Counted from the stretch's first letter, positions 1-7,761 are shown. The stretch: 64,000 nucleotides of DNA from an uncultured Prevotellaceae bacterium (GCA_946409635.1 CAMJXD010000002.1:1-64000); one strand, 5' to 3'. The notes: generated by a model from the sequence alone, not told the origin. Program-made: numbers and translations.

Positions 1-175
1 ACTGCGCGTCACCGCTGATGGCGCCCACGTTCTCCTTGTAGCGGATGCCCGGGCGGCCAGTCATGTACTGCAGGGTCTCATAGCAGCCTATGATAGGCAG
101 CATGAGCAGTTCCCTGCGGTACTTCGTCGCAGCTTCCTGGAATTGCTGCGGCGTGAATGTGAGTTTTCCTGCCAT
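1..175 (-). CDS. Phage major capsid protein, N-terminal part (cut by window edge)
   Basis: Only the first 58 codons are in the window, starting at the ATG at 175-173 (MAGKLTFTPQQF...). The start lies 22 bases after the stop of the ClpP-type prohead protease, the place where Bacteroidales prophages carry their major capsid gene. The visible part includes the phrases LPIIGCYETLQYMT and RPGIRYKENVG, which I recall as typical of the N-terminus of capsid proteins in Bacteroidetes prophages. This identification rests on position and short phrase similarity, so another structural head protein is possible. It would be co-transcribed with the protease from the promoter at 1322-1352. Confidence 0.55.
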   Translation of the reverse strand, partial: MAGKLTFTPQQFQEAATKYRRELLMLPIIGCYETLQYMTGRPGIRYKENVGAISGDAQ

Positions 176-197
176 GGTACAGATTTGTTAGTTGTGG

Positions 198-1277
198 TTA
201 GGGAACAAGATTATACAAGGCCTGGGCCTGGTTGCATGTCTCGACATACTGCTGCACCTCGTCTTGGGGCTGGTGCTTGTCGGACGTGCCTTCGTTGACG
301 ACGGCGGTGGAGGTGTCGGCGGGCGACTTCTTCACCGCTGCGAGTTCATCGGCGAGCTCGGCTATGCGCTTGTCCTTTGCGGACAGCGCGGCCTCCACGC
401 TCTTGAGCTGGTCAAGAGTGAGGCTGGAGCCGTTCTCGCCCACGGCAAAGCCCTCGATGTTGAGGACTTTGCCCAAAAGCGGGAGGAACTGGTTCATAAG
501 TGCTTGAGTTTTGGTTATTACAGATTGGTTGGTGTGTTGATCATCGTCGGCACCTGCTGCGGTGTCAACGGTACAGGTCTTGTCAGATGCGGCATGCTCT
601 TCACTCCTGGACTTGAACAGTGAGGAGATGGCGGCGAGGAACCGGGCGAAGGCCGTTTCCTTGTCGGCGGCGGGCACGTTGGGGATCGGGATGCCGGCAG
701 CGGCCATGGCCGAGGCGACGGCATCGGTGAGCACCGGCTTGGTCTCGCCCAGGTCGGTGATCTCATCCACAAAGCCCCACTCGCGGGCCTCCTTGGCGTT
801 GAGCCAGCCGCCCACCTTCATCAGGTCGAGCAGCTTTTCCTGCGGCTTGCTGCACTTGGCGGCATACATCTGGGCGATGTTGTTGTCCAGTTTGGTCAGG
901 TCGCGGATGGCATCCTCACACTGGTCGACGAGCTGCGCGAGCTGGTCGGCATTGAGGTTGCCCCACTCGAAGAACTGGGCGCTGCACTTGTGCACCAGGT
1001 ACATGGCCGAGGCGTCCATGGTGATGTGCTTGGCACCAAGAGAGGCGACGGTGGCTGCGCTGGCGTTCATGCCCACGAAGTGGACCGTCACGTCACCATG
1101 TCGCTTGAAGGCCGAGGCGATCGACAGCGCCGTGGCGAGAGAGCCGCCCAGGCTATCGATCAGGACGTTCACGGGCTTGTCCTCGTAGCGGGACAGCACG
1201 TAGTCCACATAGTTGCGGTCGAAATCGTACCCTCCGACCACTCCCTTGAGATGGAGTTGGTATTGTGTGCTTGGCAT
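198..1277 (-). CDS. ClpP-type prohead maturation protease with scaffold-like C-terminus
   Basis: 359 residues. Residues 1 to about 190 are a ClpP/S14 serine protease fold: the oxyanion strand region DSLGGSLATA at 41-50, the nucleophile Ser73 in NASAATVA, and the catalytic His96 in YLVHKCS. In phages this protease is used once, during assembly, to trim the capsid shell and scaffold. The C-terminal 150 residues are not ClpP-like: they contain a charged, Ala/Lys-rich predicted coiled coil (LKSVEAALSAKDKRIAELA) expected of an internal scaffold, so protease and scaffold seem fused. It precedes the capsid gene and follows a well-formed promoter. Function is from the family and the neighbour; the scaffold role of the tail is inference. 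Confidence 0.8.
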   Translation of the reverse strand: MPSTQYQLHLKGVVGGYDFDRNYVDYVLSRYEDKPVNVLIDSLGGSLATALSIASAFKRHGDVTVHFVGMNASAATVASLGAKHITMDASAMYLVHKCSAQFFEWGNLNADQLAQLVDQCEDAIRDLTKLDNNIAQMYAAKCSKPQEKLLDLMKVGGWLNAKEAREWGFVDEITDLGETKPVLTDAVASAMAAAGIPIPNVPAADKETAFARFLAAISSLFKSRSEEHAASDKTCTVDTAAGADDDQHTNQSVITKTQALMNQFLPLLGKVLNIEGFAVGENGSSLTLDQLKSVEAALSAKDKRIAELADELAAVKKSPADTSTAVVNEGTSDKHQPQDEVQQYVETCNQAQALYNLVP

Positions 1278-1321
1278 AGATTTAAAGTTGTGAATTTTGG
1301 CTTAGTAAATGTTTTACGATG

Positions 1322-1352
1322 CAAAATTACTGCGATGACCTCCTATGGCAAA
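1322..1352 (-). promoter_or_regulatory. Promoter of the protease-capsid operon
   Basis: On the minus strand TTTG (1352-1349) and TAATTTTG (1329-1322) are separated by 19 bases, matching the Bacteroidales housekeeping promoter (TTTG at -33, TAnnTTTG at -7). Transcription would start near 1315 and reach the ClpP-type protease ATG at 1277. Confidence 0.7.
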
Positions 1353-1456
1353 AGACATTGAACCAGCGGTTTCACTGTCTTTGCAGGGCGGCGGGTGGGC
1401 CCGATCTTCCTCATCGCAGCGGTCGGGTCGTGGCGGGTTCCGTTCCGATCGGGCAC

Positions 1457-1488
1457 GAAAAAAGCCATCCTTGCGGACGGCCTTTTTC
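1457..1488 (-). terminator. Terminator after ardA
   Basis: A stem of GCCGTCC with GGATGGC (one G-T pair) and a short AAG-containing loop is flanked by A and T runs on both sides, so it can end transcripts in either direction. It lies 20 bases past the ardA stop and separates ardA from the protease promoter. Confidence 0.7.
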
Positions 1489-1508
1489 TCGGCGGGTGCG
1501 GCTACGCT

Positions 1509-2177
1509 TCAGCAGGTGCGGAACACGTGGCCATCACTGAAATCATAGTCCGACATGAACAATTCGGCGGCGAAGGCCTTAAAGTCAAAAAAGCGGGTGA
1601 TGCTCTCGGGCACATTGTCGAACATGCAAAGCTCATCGGCCAGGTGCTCGGCAAAAGCCTCCTCGCTGTCCCACTCGCCGCAATAGCGCTCACGGAATGC
1701 CTCGATCGAGGGGGCGCTCTCGCAGGTGACATCCATAAACGCCTCGTAGGCCTCGCGCTCATCATCATCGAGCTCGGCCAGCTCCTGAATCAGCTCAAAG
1801 GTGGCCTCACTCATCCCGCTCTCGCTGTAGAGCGAATCGGGGTAATTCTCATAATCGAGGAACATGAACTCGGGATCGGCCTCATCACGGTGCAGCCATC
1901 GGCAGGCGGCGATGAAATCGCCGTAGGTGCTGAAGGTGGTCAAATCCAGCCACATGCCCGCCAGTGGGCGGCCTTCATTGTACTTGTGATAAGTGCAAAC
2001 GAACACGGCAGGATTGCCGCTGCGGTAATCATACTTGTGGAAATCCAAATCGACTTCCTCAAGCTCATCAACGATATTGAAATTGGATGAGCTGAGCGAG
2101 CCTTTTACAACCTGCTCTTGAACACTGGCGCTGTCAGCACCGCTTGCGGGATTGAAAGAATTGAAATTGTTGTCCAT
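1509..2177 (-). CDS. ardA: ArdA-type antirestriction protein
   Basis: 222 residues from the ATG at 2177-2175 (MDNNFNSFN...); a longer open frame reaches 2270 but its extra residues are low-complexity and not part of the family. ArdA is a DNA mimic that binds and blocks type I restriction enzymes while an element enters a new cell. The ArdA domain starts near residue 55 (AVFVCTYHKYNEGRPLAG, MWLDLTTF) and is very acidic throughout, with EDE-rich stretches such as ELAELDDDEREAYEAF, as expected for a mimic of DNA charge. It stands alone between a terminator and the iteron region. ArdA is common on conjugative elements and phages, and it supports the mobile nature of this segment. Confidence 0.88.
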   Translation of the reverse strand: MDNNFNSFNPASGADSASVQEQVVKGSLSSSNFNIVDELEEVDLDFHKYDYRSGNPAVFVCTYHKYNEGRPLAGMWLDLTTFSTYGDFIAACRWLHRDEADPEFMFLDYENYPDSLYSESGMSEATFELIQELAELDDDEREAYEAFMDVTCESAPSIEAFRERYCGEWDSEEAFAEHLADELCMFDNVPESITRFFDFKAFAAELFMSDYDFSDGHVFRTC

Positions 2178-2365
2178 AACGAAAAATATTAAAAAGTTAA
2201 ACATACGATTTTGAACTTGTTGTCGCTTTCGCTTCGCCTTTACGATGCCTGCAAAGTGCGGCTGGAGCACACTAAAGCAAGGCTTGCCCGGGAATTACTA
2301 CCCCGCAGGGGCTGGAGAATTTCCGAAGGCAACTTGCCCTGGCCTTGCGTGTGGGTAGGCCGCAA

Positions 2366-2373
2366 TACCTTTG
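2366..2373 (+). promoter_or_regulatory. Possible plus-strand -7 element upstream of the iteron region
   Basis: TACCTTTG fits the Bacteroidales -7 box, with a TTG at 2345-2347 about 18 bases upstream as a weak -33. No plus-strand gene follows, so a transcript would run through the inverted repeat and the TGTAGA array toward the primase 3' end. It may drive a small RNA or be chance. Confidence 0.3.
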
Positions 2374-2550
2374 CAGCGGAAAGGCAAGGGAGGCGACGGG
2401 TGAACAAGTGAAAGTGTGTTTGACTTTGTTTTTCGTGGGCAACATGAAAGATTCTTCCCGCAAGCGGTTGCGCCCGACAGCACCGTGGGCAAGAGCTGAA
2501 AAAAAGAATCAGTCCCGTAGGCATTCCGACATGCTCGATGTTGCAAAAAA

Positions 2551-2583
2551 CGGTTTTTTGAATTTTGGGCACATAAAAAACCG
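2551..2583. repeat. 9-bp inverted repeat beside the iteron array
   Basis: CGGTTTTTT at 2551-2559 pairs perfectly with AAAAAACCG at 2575-2583 across a 15-base spacer. It abuts the first TCTACA copy at 2593 and belongs to the same gene-free, AT-rich stretch. It could be a protein site or a cruciform at an origin. Confidence 0.55.
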
Positions 2584-2592
2584 AAAACATCC

Positions 2593-2821
2593 TCTACAAT
2601 CTCTACAAAACATCATTCCGCTGATTATCTGATATTTGTGAAAAACCAATGTTGTCTGTTTTTGTAGAAACTGACTAAAAATGTAGAAAAATGGGCTTTT
2701 TGGGGGTGTTTGGAGCATGAAAACATGCTTTTTTCTGTAGAAAAATGTAAGTGTTTATCTACAAATATATTTACTTTAATTGTCTTATAATCAATTATGT
2801 AGAGTTTGTAGAAGTTGTAGA
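2593..2821. repeat. TGTAGA iteron-like array (candidate replication origin)
   Basis: The hexamer TGTAGA occurs six times on the plus strand (starting 2663, 2682, 2736, 2798, 2807, 2816) and three times inverted as TCTACA (2593, 2602, 2758), nine copies in 229 bases. Two groups are spaced exactly 9 bases apart: 2593/2602 and 2798/2807/2816; most copies are followed by A or AA. The region is AT-rich, gene-free, and lies directly downstream of the primase-helicase gene. Iterons spaced by about a helical turn beside replication genes are the classic sign of an origin bound by an initiator. The origin role is inference; the repeats are directly visible. The whole 2178-2879 stretch has no convincing gene. 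Confidence 0.6.
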
Positions 2822-2879
2822 AGCAATCCTGGTGTCTCAATAATCAGATTTTTTTTTATCGTCCCGTCAGGGTCCAAAA

Positions 2880-2940
2880 GAGCCGACTACTTTCCCAAGC
2901 CGTCGGCTCCAAGCTATAATTCAGAGTGGTTGGCTCTGAA
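2880..2940 (-). terminator. Double hairpin after the primase gene
   Basis: Two perfect stems follow the primase stop: TTCAGAG/CTCTGAA (2920-2926 with 2934-2940) and GAGCCGAC/GTCGGCTC (2880-2887 with 2902-2909). On the minus strand the second is followed by TTTT. The U-run is short, so efficiency is uncertain. Confidence 0.5.
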
Positions 2941-2953
2941 ACACGGGTTATAC

Positions 2954-5900
2954 TTATTCCAATTCATCTATGCTCAAATCGAAGGTCTCGGTGAGCATGT
3001 CATAGTCAAAGACGAGTGCCTGGTCAACGACCGAGACTTTCTTGTACTCCTTTCGCCCGTTGCCCAGCTCGATCTCCTTCATCTGCTCCACGCCGTTGAT
3101 AATGTTCTTGAAGCGGACGGACTGCTTGCGGCCCAGGTAAGCCTCGCTGTTCTCGAGGTAGTACAGCAGGGACCCGGGCGAGATGAGTGTCTCGTTGACC
3201 TGCCTGCCGTGCATCTTGTACAGCTGGAAGATCCTGTTGTGGCGCAGGTAGAGGATGCGTTTCGGACTCGGGAATTCCGTCGCGTACTTCTGTCCTCGGC
3301 ACTGGAGTTTGACCTCTTTCTCTATCCTGTAGTCGCAGTCGAGCCAGATGCGGCCGTCCTGCTTGAGGAAAGAGACGATGTTCCAGAAGGTGGACACTTC
3401 GTTGTTCAACGCGTTCTCGCTGTTCTGCCTGATGGCTCCCTGCACTGAGATCTCAAGCATCTCCTGATAGGTGAATGGCAGCTTCACCACATCCTTGAGA
3501 GTGTTGTAGGCCGCCAACGGGATGACCCAGTTCCTGATGATGCGGTCTTCCACGTTGGAGTTCTCCAGCTCATCGACGAGTTGCCTGAAGCTCTCGTCGT
3601 AACATGAGCGGAAATCGGCCTCAAACAGTGCCCTGTGCTGAAGCAGTTCGAGCACCAGGTGCGTACAGCCGAGCTTGCGGCACTCCGTGAGGTCGGTGAA
3701 ACGGCGTTTGGCCTCCTGCGAGAACTGACTTTTGGAGTACGACAGGAAGATGAAGCGGGAGAACAGGGCGATGTCGGCAGTAGCCATCTCCTGACCGCTG
3801 ACGATGACACCGCAACTTACCCTCGTCACCTCTCGTTTCTTGTCCCTGTCCATGTTCATGCGGTTGCGCCCGGTGCCGTCCCACAGCCCCTTGAGGAACT
3901 CGCGTTTCTGCTCGTCAAGGTTGTTGCGGAACTCGTCCAGGTGGACGAGCGCATTGGCGCATTGAGCGACAGCATCAGCGAGAGCTGGAAGCGTTGAATT
4001 ACTGATGTTTGGCGGCACGTTGTCGCGGATGAAGAATGCCATCAGGGAGTGGCCCAGTTCGGACTTGCCCGATCCTTTCGGACCGAACAGGTTGAGGATG
4101 GGGAAACTCCTGGTGTAGGACACCACCACGTCGCGGAACAGCGTGGCCAGCAGGAAGCACAGGCCCACCTTGGCATTGTCGCCGAACACGCTGACGAGCT
4201 TCTTGGCGTAGTCGTACAGCGGGATGCTGTTGGTGGGCAGGTGGATGAACTGCCGCTCAAACTGGAAAAACTGCGTGTCATCCTTGTAGATGGACGAGAA
4301 CGCCGGGAGGTAGAAGTTGCCGAGCTCGTCGCCCAGACGGACGATGCCCAGGCTGTCCACCTCGTGCCATTCGGTGGTGAAGATGCCGTTGCCGAAGGCG
4401 AAGAAGCCTTGGCGCTGCCATCCCAGCTGTTTGATCTCTATCGCCGTGTCGGTGAACGAGTAGAGGTACTGCTTGAGCCGCTGAAGCTGTTTGTCAGCGG
4501 CATTCCAGATAAAGTTTCCGACACTCTCGACCCTTTGTCTGAATTTCGTGATTGATACCAGTTCTTCTTGTTTCATTTCTATCTCTTCTTTTATGCCGTC
4601 CTCGTTGGTGAGGCGGAACAGTCTGACTGCCGCCACCTGGTCCTTGATGTGGTACAGGGGCGTCATGGTGAAATTGGACCACTGCTGCCACTTGCCGTCC
4701 TCGCCGACGGAGAAGTAGCAGTTGTGGCGGATGTGGAAGCCGTACCGCGCGCCGAGATCCTCGTCCTCGCTCTCACGCTCCTTGAGGCGGGCCTCGGCCA
4801 GCCGCTTGCGGGCGGCCTTGACGGCGTTCTTCCACATGACCCTGCCGGGGATTAGCTTCACCAGCAGATCGAGGTGCATGGACTCCTTCACGTCGTCGTC
4901 CACTTTGGCGATGAGATCCGACAGTGTGGCGACGGCGCCGGTCTTTTCCTCCTGGGTGGCCTTGTCGGGCAGCAGCTTGCGGGCGTACCAGTTGATGAAG
5001 TCCTGCTCGGTGAGGCCGTCAAGGGCTTTGCGGCTGGTGCAGTACGTGTCGGGGTCGTTCTTCCTGCCTCCAGGTGCCAGGGGGATCTCCTTGACGGACA
5101 CGGTGAACCCTTCGGACAGGGCGAGCAGCGCGTTCTTGATGACCGCCTTCACGCCGGTGCCGTAGGGTTCGCCGCTCTTGGGCGGGTCGGCATCGGGAAG
5201 GAAGCACAGGTTCTGAGAGAACCGCTTGATCTGCTGGAACTGCTTTGCGGTCCATGCGGAGCCGAGCGACGCGATGGTGTTGTTGGCGCCGATGATGTGC
5301 ATCCTCAGCACGTCGGGAGCGCCTTCGACAAGGTAGAACTTGCGGTCTCTGACGGCGGCCCTGACGGCGGTATCGATGCCGAAGATGGAGTTCTCCTTGC
5401 TGTAGACCAGCGAGGTCGCCGAGTTGAGGTACTTGGGGATGTCGCTGTTTTCCGATGTCGTCCTTGCCGTGTAGCCGATGATGCGCCCCATCCTGTCGCG
5501 GATGGGGATCATCACACGCTCACGGAAGAACGGGTACAGGTGACCGTTCTTTTCCGACCTGCGCAGCAGCCCCATGTCGAGCAGCACCGCCTGCGGGATG
5601 CAGTTGACTTCGATGAATTTCAGCAGCAGCTCGCCGTTGCGCGGCGCATAGCCGATGCCGTATTCATCGATGAACTCCAGGGGCCAGCGTTGCCTGGCGT
5701 AACGGAAGGCTCCGGCGTTCTCTTCGTTGGAGCCCCGCAGCTGCGCCGTGAAGAAGGGCTGCACGGACTGGTAGGCCATGAACATCGCCTCACGCTTCTG
5801 GCCGTTGGCCGCCTGCTCAGCCGTCTGCTCCTTGCTATTGGTCTCCTCGATGGTGACGCCGTACATCTTCCCCAGTTCCTTGACAGCTTCGGGAAAGGTC

Positions 5901-6148
5901 ATGCTGCACATCTTCATCAGGAAGGTGATGGCGTTGCCGCCTTCATTGCAGGACCCGAAGCAGTGCCATGTGTTCCTGGCGGGGTTGACAATGAAGGAGG
6001 GGGTGCGCTCGCTGTGGAACGGGCAGCAGGCCTGCCAGGTCGAGCCCTTGCGCTTGAGCTCCACATGACGGCTCACCACGTCAACGATGTCCACGCGGTT
6101 GAGTAGTGTCTCTATGCACCTCTCGTCAATCATCGAAGTAGAGGTCAT
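2954..6148 (-). CDS. CHC2 primase / TOPRIM / SF3-like helicase replication protein
   Basis: 1064 residues, a one-protein replication engine for a phage or integrated plasmid-like element. Order of parts: a CHC2 zinc finger at about 38-70 (Cys42, His45, Cys63, Cys67), a DnaG-type catalytic core with the TOPRIM motifs YLVEGAPDVL and CFLPDADPP between about 270 and 330, a linker, and a helicase-type ATPase with a Walker A loop GPKGSGKS at 689-696 and a Walker B-like ALVHLDEF near 740. DnaG normally has Cys-x2-Cys in the second half of the finger; here it is Cys63-x3-Cys67. The first five codons overlap the 83-residue gene upstream; Met6 is an alternative start. Transcription likely begins at the repressor-controlled promoter near 6620. 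Confidence 0.88.
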   Translation of the reverse strand: MTSTSMIDERCIETLLNRVDIVDVVSRHVELKRKGSTWQACCPFHSERTPSFIVNPARNTWHCFGSCNEGGNAITFLMKMCSMTFPEAVKELGKMYGVTIEETNSKEQTAEQAANGQKREAMFMAYQSVQPFFTAQLRGSNEENAGAFRYARQRWPLEFIDEYGIGYAPRNGELLLKFIEVNCIPQAVLLDMGLLRRSEKNGHLYPFFRERVMIPIRDRMGRIIGYTARTTSENSDIPKYLNSATSLVYSKENSIFGIDTAVRAAVRDRKFYLVEGAPDVLRMHIIGANNTIASLGSAWTAKQFQQIKRFSQNLCFLPDADPPKSGEPYGTGVKAVIKNALLALSEGFTVSVKEIPLAPGGRKNDPDTYCTSRKALDGLTEQDFINWYARKLLPDKATQEEKTGAVATLSDLIAKVDDDVKESMHLDLLVKLIPGRVMWKNAVKAARKRLAEARLKERESEDEDLGARYGFHIRHNCYFSVGEDGKWQQWSNFTMTPLYHIKDQVAAVRLFRLTNEDGIKEEIEMKQEELVSITKFRQRVESVGNFIWNAADKQLQRLKQYLYSFTDTAIEIKQLGWQRQGFFAFGNGIFTTEWHEVDSLGIVRLGDELGNFYLPAFSSIYKDDTQFFQFERQFIHLPTNSIPLYDYAKKLVSVFGDNAKVGLCFLLATLFRDVVVSYTRSFPILNLFGPKGSGKSELGHSLMAFFIRDNVPPNISNSTLPALADAVAQCANALVHLDEFRNNLDEQKREFLKGLWDGTGRNRMNMDRDKKREVTRVSCGVIVSGQEMATADIALFSRFIFLSYSKSQFSQEAKRRFTDLTECRKLGCTHLVLELLQHRALFEADFRSCYDESFRQLVDELENSNVEDRIIRNWVIPLAAYNTLKDVVKLPFTYQEMLEISVQGAIRQNSENALNNEVSTFWNIVSFLKQDGRIWLDCDYRIEKEVKLQCRGQKYATEFPSPKRILYLRHNRIFQLYKMHGRQVNETLISPGSLLYYLENSEAYLGRKQSVRFKNIINGVEQMKEIELGNGRKEYKKVSVVDQALVFDYDMLTETFDLSIDELE

Positions 6149-6377
6149 ACTGCGGCAGCCGCTGCTTGCCGCTGTAGCAGGCGCCGTCGTGGTGCCAGGT
6201 GACGTAACGGTTGATCGGCATGTCGCCCTTCATGCCTATTCTCACGGTGCCCGACGCATGGTCAAGCACATTCCTGCCGGGCACGTAGTACACGGCATAC
6301 AATTCGCAGCGCCCGTCACGCTCGGCAGCTGCCTCCCACTCGCAGACGCGGTGGTGGTCCTTGAACAATCCACTCAT
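6126..6377 (-). CDS. Small early protein of unknown function
   Basis: 83 residues starting MSGLFKDHHRVCEWE. The end overlaps the primase start by 23 bases, or by 8 if the primase begins at Met6, which shows translational coupling. The chain looks like a compact beta-rich protein (ELYAVYYVPGRNVLDH, GTVRIGMKGDMPINRYVTWH) with several aromatic and His residues; no transmembrane segment or signal. I do not recognise the family. Its position between the early promoter and the primase suggests a replication or host-takeover accessory role. Confidence 0.7.
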   Translation of the reverse strand: MSGLFKDHHRVCEWEAAAERDGRCELYAVYYVPGRNVLDHASGTVRIGMKGDMPINRYVTWHHDGACYSGKQRLPQYDLYFDD

Positions 6378-6390
6378 GATCTTTATCCTT

Positions 6391-6567
6391 TTATTGGTAT
6401 GACTTGATGATGTCGCCGATGGCCTTCCTCTCCAGCCTGGTGAGGTTGTTGTGGCTCAGCTTGTAATAGAAGGTGCCGTATGACCAGCCGCACACTTTGT
6501 TCACCCGTTCCCTGAAGCGGGATTTCTTGCGCCTCGGCAAATCGTTGTAGAATGTTGATATACTCAT
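6391..6567 (-). CDS. Small basic early protein, possible DNA-binding
   Basis: 58 residues from the ATG at 6567-6565 (MSISTFYNDLPRRKK...). The open frame runs further upstream to 6720, but that extension crosses the divergent promoter and operator, so the shorter start is right. The protein is rich in Lys and Arg with WSYGTFYYKLSHNN followed by LTRLERKAIGDII, which could be a helix-turn-helix with a recognition helix. Similar small proteins of about 60 residues are found as the first early gene in Bacteroidales prophages. It is the gene immediately controlled by the divergent repressor. Confidence 0.6.
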   Translation of the reverse strand: MSISTFYNDLPRRKKSRFRERVNKVCGWSYGTFYYKLSHNNLTRLERKAIGDIIKSYQ

Positions 6568-6619
6568 GATTTTATCATTGAAAAATTTTGTCAGTTCAAA
6601 ATTTAGTTGTAATTTTGTG

Positions 6620-6627
6620 CAAAGGTA
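6620..6627 (-). promoter_or_regulatory. Early (leftward) promoter -7 element
   Basis: TACCTTTG on the minus strand, about 50 bases before the 58-residue gene. The expected -33 region falls on 6647-6650, inside the palindromic operator, so bound repressor would block it. No clear TTTG is seen at -33. Confidence 0.6.
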
Positions 6628-6639
6628 ATAAACATTTTC

Positions 6640-6669
6640 AAAATATATGGCATATAAACCATATATTTT
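6640..6669. promoter_or_regulatory. Palindromic operator in the divergent early region
   Basis: AAAATATATGG (6640-6650) and CCATATATTTT (6659-6669) form a perfect 11-bp inverted repeat with an 8-base spacer. It covers the -33 zone of the leftward early promoter and the -7 element of the rightward repressor promoter (TATTTTTG at 6664-6671). This is the layout of a phage-type switch in which the HTH protein encoded at 6702 represses the early genes and itself. The palindrome is seen; the regulator is inferred from position. Confidence 0.65.
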
Positions 6670-6701
6670 TGAGATAAATTTAACGCTATAATTCAGAGGA
6701 T

Positions 6702-7094
6702 ATGTATAACGGCAAAGCAATCAAAGAGTTGCTTGAGAAGCGTGGATTGCAGAATCAAGCACTGTTAACGGCACTCGGGTTGAATCCCAAGCAGAATTCA
6801 ATCCAGAGTCTCATCACGGGAAATCCCACGGCAAAGCGGTTGGAACAAATTGCAGATTTCTTCAACGTGACGATCGACACCTTCTTTATAAGGGAGGGTG
6901 GCATCGAGTTGTCGTCCACCGACAGCAAGAACGGACTGAAAAGCGCCAGCGCCTACGTCCTGCAGCAGGAGGTGAAGCACCGTGACGATGTGATCAAGTT
7001 CAAGGACGCCATGCTGCGCGAGAAGGACGAGCGCATCAGGCTTCTGGAAGAACTCCTGGAGGTTTATCGCGACAAAAAATCTAACGCGAAGTAA
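6702..7094 (+). CDS. XRE-like transcriptional repressor with coiled-coil tail
   Basis: 130 residues. The first 65 residues look like a Cro/CI-type helix-turn-helix (KAIKELLEKRGLQNQALLTALG, then SIQSLITGNPTAKRLEQIADFFNVTIDTFF), the segment that reads operator DNA and ends in the typical FFNV-x-ID-x-FF closing helix. The rest (about 80-125) is a long charged helix, EVKHRDDVIKFKDAMLREKDERIRLLEELLE, likely a dimerising coiled coil. It is transcribed away from the early genes and its promoter overlaps the 30-base palindrome, so autoregulation is likely. It has no peptidase domain of the LexA/CI type, so induction would have to come from another signal or antirepressor. Confidence 0.82.
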   Translation: MYNGKAIKELLEKRGLQNQALLTALGLNPKQNSIQSLITGNPTAKRLEQIADFFNVTIDTFFIREGGIELSSTDSKNGLKSASAYVLQQEVKHRDDVIKFKDAMLREKDERIRLLEELLEVYRDKKSNAK

Positions 7095-7104
7095 AGATTA
7101 ATTA

Positions 7105-7145
7105 ACTGTCCGCAAGACGATTATACGGCGTTGTCCTCGGACAGT
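7105..7145. repeat. Inverted repeat after the repressor gene
   Basis: ACTGTCCG (7105-7112) pairs perfectly with CGGACAGT (7138-7145) over a 25-base loop, 11 bases past the repressor stop. No U-run follows, so it is not a standard terminator; it might mark a recombination or protein site. Confidence 0.45.
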
Positions 7146-7254
7146 ATAGGGACACTAACCACGGAATTTCGCCTATCTACGAAAATGTAAGTTGTTGTGT
7201 ATCAGTTGGCAAATATTTCAGATTTCCAAGCAGAAAATCCCTCCCTTTCCGCAA

Positions 7255-7380
7255 AAGTTGAATGAACGATTAAGAGATGCCTCTTAATCGTTTCATTTTT
7301 TGTGCGAGGGCTTGAGCTTGCTCAAAGCACTGGTACAAAGAAATGAAACAAGAGGCACGTTAGTGCCGTTCATTCAACTT
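7255..7380. mobile_element. 126-bp element with terminal and nested inverted repeats (MITE-like)
   Basis: The ends are perfect 14-bp inverted repeats (AAGTTGAATGAACG at 7255-7268 and its complement at 7367-7380). Inside are further pairs: CGATTAAGAG/CTCTTAATCG (7267-7276 with 7281-7290, a 10-bp stem with an ATGC loop followed by a T-rich run), GTTTCATTT at 7290-7298 with AAATGAAAC at 7341-7349, TTGAG/CTCAA near 7312-7325, and GGCAC/GTGCC near 7354-7367. There is no coding capacity. It could be a non-autonomous transposable element or a strongly folded RNA. It sits 113 bases from a truncated phage gene. I saw no clear target-site duplication. Confidence 0.5.
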
Positions 7381-7693
7381 GTTGCGCCCCCGCCGGGGCG
7401 CAGAGGGATGCACGAAGTGAATCCCGACCGCCCTTGATGCTTTCACCAAGCCATCGACCTTCAGGTCGCTTTCTCAGCGATAACGGACTCCCTCTGAAGA
7501 AGATGTCGCCCGTGTCCACGTCCTTTCGGGTGATCATGCCGAAGATGTCGAGGTTCTGGGGACAGTCCGCCAGTGGCAGTTCAATCTCCATGGAGTAGTC
7601 ATCGGCATCGGTGAAGATGCGGTTCTCCGATACGTACTCTATCGAAGACCCCTTCTTCAGCGCTGCCTGCTTTCCGTTTATCGTCAGTATCAT
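7370..7693 (-). pseudogene. Truncated phage tail/baseplate-type protein
   Basis: Starts at the ATG at 7693-7691 with MILTINGKQAALKKGSS, then YVSENRIFTDADDYSMEI and LPLADCPQNLDIFGMITRKDV, phrases I recall from the N-terminus of large (several hundred residue) tail proteins in Bacteroidales prophages. After about residue 68 the similarity stops (near 7496), and the remaining 39 codons run through unrelated Arg/Ala-rich sequence to a stop inside the folded element. It is therefore a 5' fragment with a random tail, not a functional gene. Confidence 0.6.
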
Positions 7694-7761
7694 AAAGAAT
7701 TGCGGTTGATTTGCCACAAAGGTAAATCAACTGCGTATTCTTTGAAAAGACGAGTCTATTT

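Noticed and set aside
4874-6106. 410-codon open frame on the plus strand
   Set aside because: Antisense to the primase, no recognisable domain; a composition artefact.
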